Shown here piece after piece: positions 58,219 through 64,000 of a stretch of 64,000 nucleotides of DNA. A program made the position numbers and the translations under genes. The notes under the pieces were generated by a model. The model did not search any database and had not been told where the DNA came from. It worked only from the letters and a program-made list of their open reading frames with translations. Every line of letters starts with the position of its first letter. Position 1 is the stretch's first letter. The stretch covers positions 112,997,966-113,061,965 of the forward strand of contig NC_052018.1 of assembly GCF_015832195.1 (NCBI RefSeq), written 5' to 3'. Source of the DNA: Motacilla alba alba (taxonomy: Eukaryota; Chordata; Aves; Passeriformes; Motacillidae).

Positions 58219-61200
58219 GTATGCATTTTCTGTTCTTTTAGTATTTTAATTCTTTAAAAGTATTTTAATGCTTTAAACTAGATTATCTATGTCCTGTTTA
58301 AAATACAGTTTACCATTGCAATGCTGCACCGTCCATGTCAGTAGAATGAGAAATGTGCTCTGAAAAAGCAGCGGTTGGGGTTCATGAGAGGAGACAAGTT
58401 ATTAGAAATTTAGATCACAACTGCAGATTCAGAGGATGCTGTGCTCTCCTGAAACCAGACAGGCTGACATTAAGGAAGTGTGTATGTGTGAGGCTGATCA
58501 GACACAGGCAGATGAGGGTGTTCACAGTCCTCAGAGGCCTTATCTTTTGGAAGTCTAACATTCTGGAGAGTTTGGATGAGTAGGAATTGTTCTTTTGTCT
58601 GTTCCCCCTCAGGCCCTATAAACTCCAGTGATAACCATTCCCAAACAGCTGCAAACTCAATTTAGTTGGGCAGTCTCTGTCTTCCAGCAGATTCTTCTCA
58701 CCTTATGTTTGTGGAGAAGTTCTTTACTTTCTTTTAGTACTCTGGGATGGGTCACTTGCATACCAGTTCATGTTCCCTTCCTAGTCTGAGTCTTTTATCC
58801 ATCCCATTGGCATAAAGGATTCTTACCCTTGTGGCTTCAGCTGTCTGAAAACCACTTTTCCTCCAGAAGCACCAAGCTGGCACAAAATTCCAATTGCTTT
58901 ACCAATCCAGGCCTTGAGCAGGCTCAGAAAGTTGTGGCAAATGTTAGTTTCTGGCTAATCCTGGCTGGGGCCTCAAGCTTAGCTTAGATGAGCTCTTTGA
59001 TTCCTGTTTTACTGCTCAGGTGCAGAGCAGGGCACAGACTTCACATGAAATTTTTGGAAGTGACAGTGATGAGATGGTGCATTTGCTTTTTATTGTTCTT
59101 CTAAAACCACATCTAAATGAATACGAGAGTTCTCCAATGTCATCTGAAATGAAATCATGTGAGAAATCTCAGATGAGGATTCCAGTTGCTGGTGGATCTG
59201 CTCTAAAGGGATCTTTAGTAGGAAAATTCCTTGCAGAAAAAGTCATTGACACCAAAGGATGTGGTTGTGGTGTTTATCTGGAACTGCAGAATTGGAAGCA
59301 ATGGTACAAAGGTTGTAGGCAGTGCTCTACCTATCCTACCTTGGCATTAGTGGTTAAAACAGACTTGTTTTCCTTGTTTTTCACTCCTGGATTGCTGGTT
59401 TATCCGTGTAGTCTGTGCCACAAGCATTTGGGAATCTGCTGCACTGTGACCTGGTGTTCTGTCACAGTTGGTTTGTTTATTTGTAACTGATAAAAATAAT
59501 TCTTCTGTGGGCACAAGTACAGTTTAAAATAATTGAAAAAGAAAAAAATAAGCCTACATTGGCCAGAAATAGCTTTCTTGGAAAGTAGAAACTTCTGTAA
59601 ATATCTTTGTAGAGCAGTGGTCTGAAAATACAGATAGGGCTGACTTCTTATCCAGGTGCAACAGTAGAAAGCTTACTAGTAAGAGGCTTAGAATGAGTTC
59701 CCATTCTTAGAATGAGTCCCAGGCAGGACTGTTGGTTCATTAAGAGTGATAAAGGAATAGGAGATGATTGAGTTCACCTAGAGTGTCTGTTACATTTGAT
59801 GCTTTCAAAATAAGAGTAAATATTACAGGGAAAAGCCCTTTGTGAAGGAAATTAGGGATGTTGCTTTTCATTTTCCACTGGATCCTCTTTTTAACCATTT
59901 CAGCATAGCATGAGGAAGGATATGCCATAGGCTTTACACAGCATCCTGGAAGTCAAAGACCTCAAAAACTTTGTGAAAAAAGGAACAGCAGATTTCAAAA
60001 CTCCTGACTTTTTGCATCAAGTAAAGATGAAGAGAACTTGGCTGCATAACAAAACAAAAGTAGCCCCAGGCAGTCACAATTTGTACAGCCAGTTTTAGGG
60101 TCTGTGAACAGCATGCTGCAGTTAATATTGGTTGCATTGAGGATGCCTGGGAGAGGTTTTCTGGGTAGAAGCCTGTTAAAATATCACATTGTTAAAGATT
60201 AAATGGGGCCATTCTGTGCTATCCTGTGTTTGATTAGAGTGTGATTCCAGGCAGTATTTCTTTAGGAGATGAGGTCAGGCAGTGCATCCTTAAAGGTTTA
60301 TTCTGTTTACATAGTGGTGGGTGGGAGGACAGGCCTGTGCAAATGGGAGATGGTGCCTTTATCATAACACATCATTTACCTGTAATCATGTTCCCCTTAG
60401 GAGAGCATTAGTCATGTTATTGAATAATCAGGAGCTGCAGGAACTTTGACCCCTCTCCTAGTCTGACAGAGATTGAGCTGAAGAGAAAACTAGCCAAAGA
60501 AAATCCTTTAAATGAAAGGTGGTTTCCAACACTGTGCAAAGGAGAGAGGGCTGAATCCCTGTTCAAGTTTGTAGTGTGAAACTGGGCATGATGTTCACTG
60601 GGCGTTCCTGATTGGAATAATAATTAAAACAATGTACTGTTTCTCGCAGTTAGCTCATTGATTTTATTCATCAACACTTCACAGCTGATTTTTATGGAGG
60701 TGAAATAAGATCCCTGTGGTATATTTACAGAATTGCAGACCTTTCATGTGAAGGACACGGTCTGAATGTTTGGCATGTGCACTTTTGATGAAATTACCTG
60801 TGCTCCTGTGGGTACTTGTGTGTCACTGTATGTCTGAGTTAAGAGCAGCATTCCTTGGCCAAACCTTGATGAAGTTCTCTCTGTGTAATGTGTTTCTGCA
60901 ATCACAGAAACATTCTGCACTTGTTTTTCTTGTGCCAGGGTGGAACTCTCACACCTACTGAGCATAATTCAGGATGAGTTTTAGTCCCAAACTGTTTGCT
61001 GCCTGGTCATTATAACGGGCATGGTAACTGGTCCCAAATGGAAGTGACACTTTATAGGGGAGAGAATAAAGAAAAGTTGCCCTTCTTGTTAGGGACCAAA
61101 GCCATTTGCTCAGATTGCTGTTGTCAAAATAAAGAGGTTTTCACTCCTAGCTTTAGGCTGTGTCTCCAATGGATATATTCTTACTGTTCCTGAAAACACA

Positions 61201-62072
61201 ATTAACATTTTTGTGGGGGTATTTTCTACTTGAGCTGGATTTTGCCTCCATTTTAGCAATGAATCCCCCAACTGTTCTCTTAATCAGGTCCTCTGAATCC
61301 TACAGCCTATCTGATTCTTTTTCCATGTTATCTCTGTCTTCTGGAAATTGAGTCCTTATAGGTCTAAAAACTTATCTGCTGTTCATAAGCAACATGCATA
61401 GCTCACTAAGGTGGGGTGTACTCTGAGTTTCCCTTCAGATGGCCAATGTTTTCTTTATAATAAAGTTCTCTTATTCTTAGCACATTTCTAGGTCAGGAAT
61501 GCTTAAAATATCTTTGGTCATTAAAACTTGGAGTCAACAGTATAAAACAAAAATAGAGAGGCAAAAGAAAAATAAATGAAGCTTACTGCATCCAGATGAA
61601 GTATTGTTTTCCAAATATTCCCTGCTGCTTGTGATCATGTTGTTGTCTTTGTGCTTTCCTCTGGGAGACTGTTCTGTTTAATTACAGCAAAATCCAGCAT
61701 TGTGCAGACATTTTTGTGAGAGAGGTGAGCGTGGAAGGGACAGAAAACATAGGTGGTGGCAAAGGTCTCAGCCTGAGAAAGATTGTTGGTTTGGAGAGGA
61801 GGCAGAGCTCTGGGAGCTAAAAGCAAGTGATAACAAAAGCATACTGATAATTTATGGCAGGTGTGACTGTCTCGGTTGTCAGGCTCTCTGTAGTTTCGTG
61901 TACATTTAAACTGACACTTGTGATAAAGAAAACAGAGGCTGGGAGTGAGAAGGGAGACTAATTTCTTGTCCCTGGATGCTTGTTCACACCAAAAGCCTGT
62001 GTGAGGAGTGAATCAGGGACTGAGCTGGCCCAAAAGCAGACCTGATACATAACATTCTCAAAGGTCGTTTCT
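58219..62072 (+). other. PLCB4: PLCB4 intron 1, segment 4
   Basis: AT-rich intronic DNA. A 156-codon open frame runs 59020-59490 after an acceptor-like CTGCTCAG, but it lacks an ATG at its beginning, resembles no family, and is near chance expectation for 64 kb. A short duplicated phrase, CTTAGAATGAGT, lies near 59686-59716. Nothing else can be supported. Confidence 0.5.
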
Positions 62073-62412
62073 GATCTGGAGGAGAGGAGGCTCCAAGGGG
62101 ATCTTACTGCCACCTTTCAATATTTAAGAGGGTCTTAAAGATGAAGACAAACTTTTTAGTAGGGTCTTGTGACAGGACAAGCAGTAATGGCTTTGAATTG
62201 AAACTGGGTATATTTAAGGGAGACACAAGGGAGAAATTTTTTACAATGAGCATGGTGAAAAAAACTGGAACAGGTTTCCCAGTTAGATTGTGGGTGCCCC
62301 ATCCCTGGAAACATTCAAGGTTAGGCTGGGTTGGTCTCTGAGTTGAAGATGTCTCTGCTCATTGCAGGACTAGATGGCATTGAAAGGCTCTTTCCAACCA
62401 AAAGTATTCCAA
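62073..62412 (+). mobile_element. CR1 LINE fragment, 3' end, 5'-truncated
   Basis: Diagnostic CR1 3'-region phrases occur in order: GGAGGAGAGGAGGCTC, GTGACAGGACAAG, a GGAACAGG stretch, CCATCCCTGGAAACATTCAAGG, GGACTAGATGGCATTGAAAGG and CTTTCCAACC. The element is in sense orientation and ends shortly after 62400, followed by a T-run that is not part of CR1. It is clearly more diverged than the 48 kb copy's cleaner phrases and has no coding capacity. It and the 48 kb fragment lie in opposite orientations about 14 kb apart. Confidence 0.9.
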
Positions 62413-64000
62413 AAGATTTTTTTTTTTTTTAATCTGAGTCAGTTTTCATTTTTTCTGCCAGAGCAAAAGTTAATGGTGAAAGAATGAGTGACTGGTGGAC
62501 TTCTGAAGGGGATTCCAAAGTTTACCAGACTGCTGCCTCAAGTTGGTCTGTGGTAGGTCTGTCTGAAACCTGAATCATCAGACATTCTAATGCAGAAAAA
62601 GGGAGAAAACAAATTTTGGCTCCATAAATTTTAGTCGTTTATGATAAGAGTTGTCTTAGGCTGAGAAAGGTTGTTTTCTTTGTCTGTGTATTTCTTTAAG
62701 TGACTGCCTTGTAAAACTGTCCTGAAAGATTTATCTGCCATTCCCCAGGAAGGAAAGACTTTGCTGTTTTTTGAAAAGATTATATAAAGAACTAAGTCAT
62801 AGTGTTGTTTTATTCAAAATTTCTACTACATCAATGCCCGAAGTTAAACCTTCTTCTTTTAAAATGGGTGAAGTCCTGATTTTGTATCCCAAAGTGCAAG
62901 AGTATGGGAAGAAGAGGTCAGAAAACAAGAGACACAAAGTGGCACCATGTACTGTTTGGCCTCAATAAAACCTGAAGGAAGTGAGGCTCCTGCAAACCAT
63001 TTTGTTCTCTGCGGGTTCAGCTCTCTAAGACATATTGGGGTTCTTTATGGCTTCCCCTCTCCCCCTTCTTTTCTGTTTTCTGCTTGTTTTCTAAGTGGAT
63101 TGTATTGGATCCAGGGCACAAGAGCCTGCTGTAGTTACCCAGAGGAGTGTGTGAAATGGAGAGAGTGGAGTGGAAGGGAGTGGAGGAACTCTTCCCTCTG
63201 GTGTTTCTCAGCCTACCTAAAGCTGGCATGACTCAGTGCCTGAGCTGGAGGGCAGAGACCTGAGTGACATTCCCGTGTTCCCAAGGGAAACCACTGCAGA
63301 CACAGTTGTGGGATTTTTGCCACTGCCTTCAACTGAGGCCAATTATGAGAGAAATGGAGAGTGAAAGAATTAGCAGGATGATCTGAAAAGTATGAGGAGA
63401 GCTGCAAGATAAAGGCAGCAAGGTAGCAAAAGTGGGAAATGTCATCATAAAACTGTCAGATACAGGAAATACCTACGTGGTGGGAAAGAAAGAGAGAGGT
63501 TGTGCACAGCTGAGTTTGGACAAAATGTTTTATTCATTTCTGACTCTCTTCTCCTGTTGAAACTGTCTGCCAAGACCTACTATTGATACAGCAAGATTAC
63601 TGGCCTGTTGGATGCTCTCTTTTAAACTGATGTGTCTCCTCCTGTCACATGAATAGTGCATTCATCTTTAACCCTTACTGTTTTCTGGCAAAGCAAAAAG
63701 GAGAATTACTAAATTATTGCCAAAAACTGCATTGTATTTTGAAAGGATTTTTCCTTTCTGCTCTAACTGATATGGAGGAGCAGTATTTGGTTGAATGTAA
63801 AAAAATAAATCTGTAAACAGATGCTAATCAAAGGCAAAACTTCTCAGTATTGTCTGGCTTTCCAGGAGCTTGCTTGTGTTCTGCTGTTCATATCTAATCT
63901 GTTGTAATTTTGCTCTTAAGAGGAGTATTGCAGTAGAGAACAGAGTGTGTGTGTGTGTGTGTATGTGTTATGGAGTCTGTCCCGCTGCAGCTGCTTACCC
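62413..64000 (+). other. PLCB4: PLCB4 intron 1, segment 5 (runs off the window)
   Basis: AT-rich intronic DNA with no supported exon. It ends with a (GT)9 microsatellite near the right edge. PLCB4 coding exons are expected further to the right. Confidence 0.5.
63945..63962 (+). repeat. (GT)9 microsatellite
   Basis: Nine GT units followed by ATGTGTT. It is a simple repeat, likely polymorphic. Confidence 0.9.

Noticed and set aside
59020..59490. 156-codon open frame after an acceptor-like CAG
   Set aside because: There is no ATG at its beginning, no recognised motif and no clear donor. About one frame of this length is expected by chance in 64 kb.

Overview
This looks like a 64 kb piece of a bird nuclear genome, probably a songbird. 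The DNA is gene-poor and intron-rich, with no operons, ribosome binding sites or dense open frames. Two 5'-truncated LINE fragments have CR1-type 3' ends. A solo LTR resembles a family I remember as common in passerine genomes. The species call is inference; the vertebrate call is firm.

Layout: (1) 1-746 is the last intron of PLCB1 (phospholipase C beta-1), + strand. (2) 747-977 is the terminal coding exon of the long ('a') isoform, 76 codons ending in VFDTTF and a TAA stop. (3) 978 to about 4072 is a 3' UTR of about 3.1 kb with several poly(A) signals, the last at 4049-4054. (4) About 4073-37750 is intergenic DNA with no protein gene I can support. It holds a minus-strand solo LTR at 17541-17960 flanked by a target-site duplication, an A27 tract, a five-copy 44-bp minisatellite (32140-32362) and a few possible regulatory patches. 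(5) About 37780-38560 is a strong CpG island. Vertebrate synteny places PLCB4 directly downstream of PLCB1 in the same direction, so this is most likely the PLCB4 promoter and non-coding first exon, with a good splice donor after 38343. (6) 38514-39100 is a GC-rich composite minisatellite (19-bp and 52-bp modules, mostly combined as 71-bp units). It is followed by a GTG/CACA-rich stretch with Z-DNA character and a long pyrimidine tract. (7) The rest, to 64000, is best read as PLCB4 intron 1. It holds a second smaller CpG-rich block near 45.3-45.7 kb (possible alternative promoter), CR1 fragments at 48026-48287 (-) and 62073-62412 (+), two perfect 11-bp inverted repeats near 54 kb, and one well-formed candidate exon at 58159-58218. 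The first PLCB4 coding exon was not found and should lie beyond the window.

Biologically, the window spans the junction between two tandem paralogues, PLCB1 and PLCB4. Both encode Gq-regulated enzymes that cleave PIP2 to IP3 and diacylglycerol. I found no unknown multi-gene system. The most unusual structure is the composite minisatellite just inside PLCB4 intron 1. Each unit carries a CAC(G/A)CCC box, and the copies show graded CpG loss, so it could act on the promoter.
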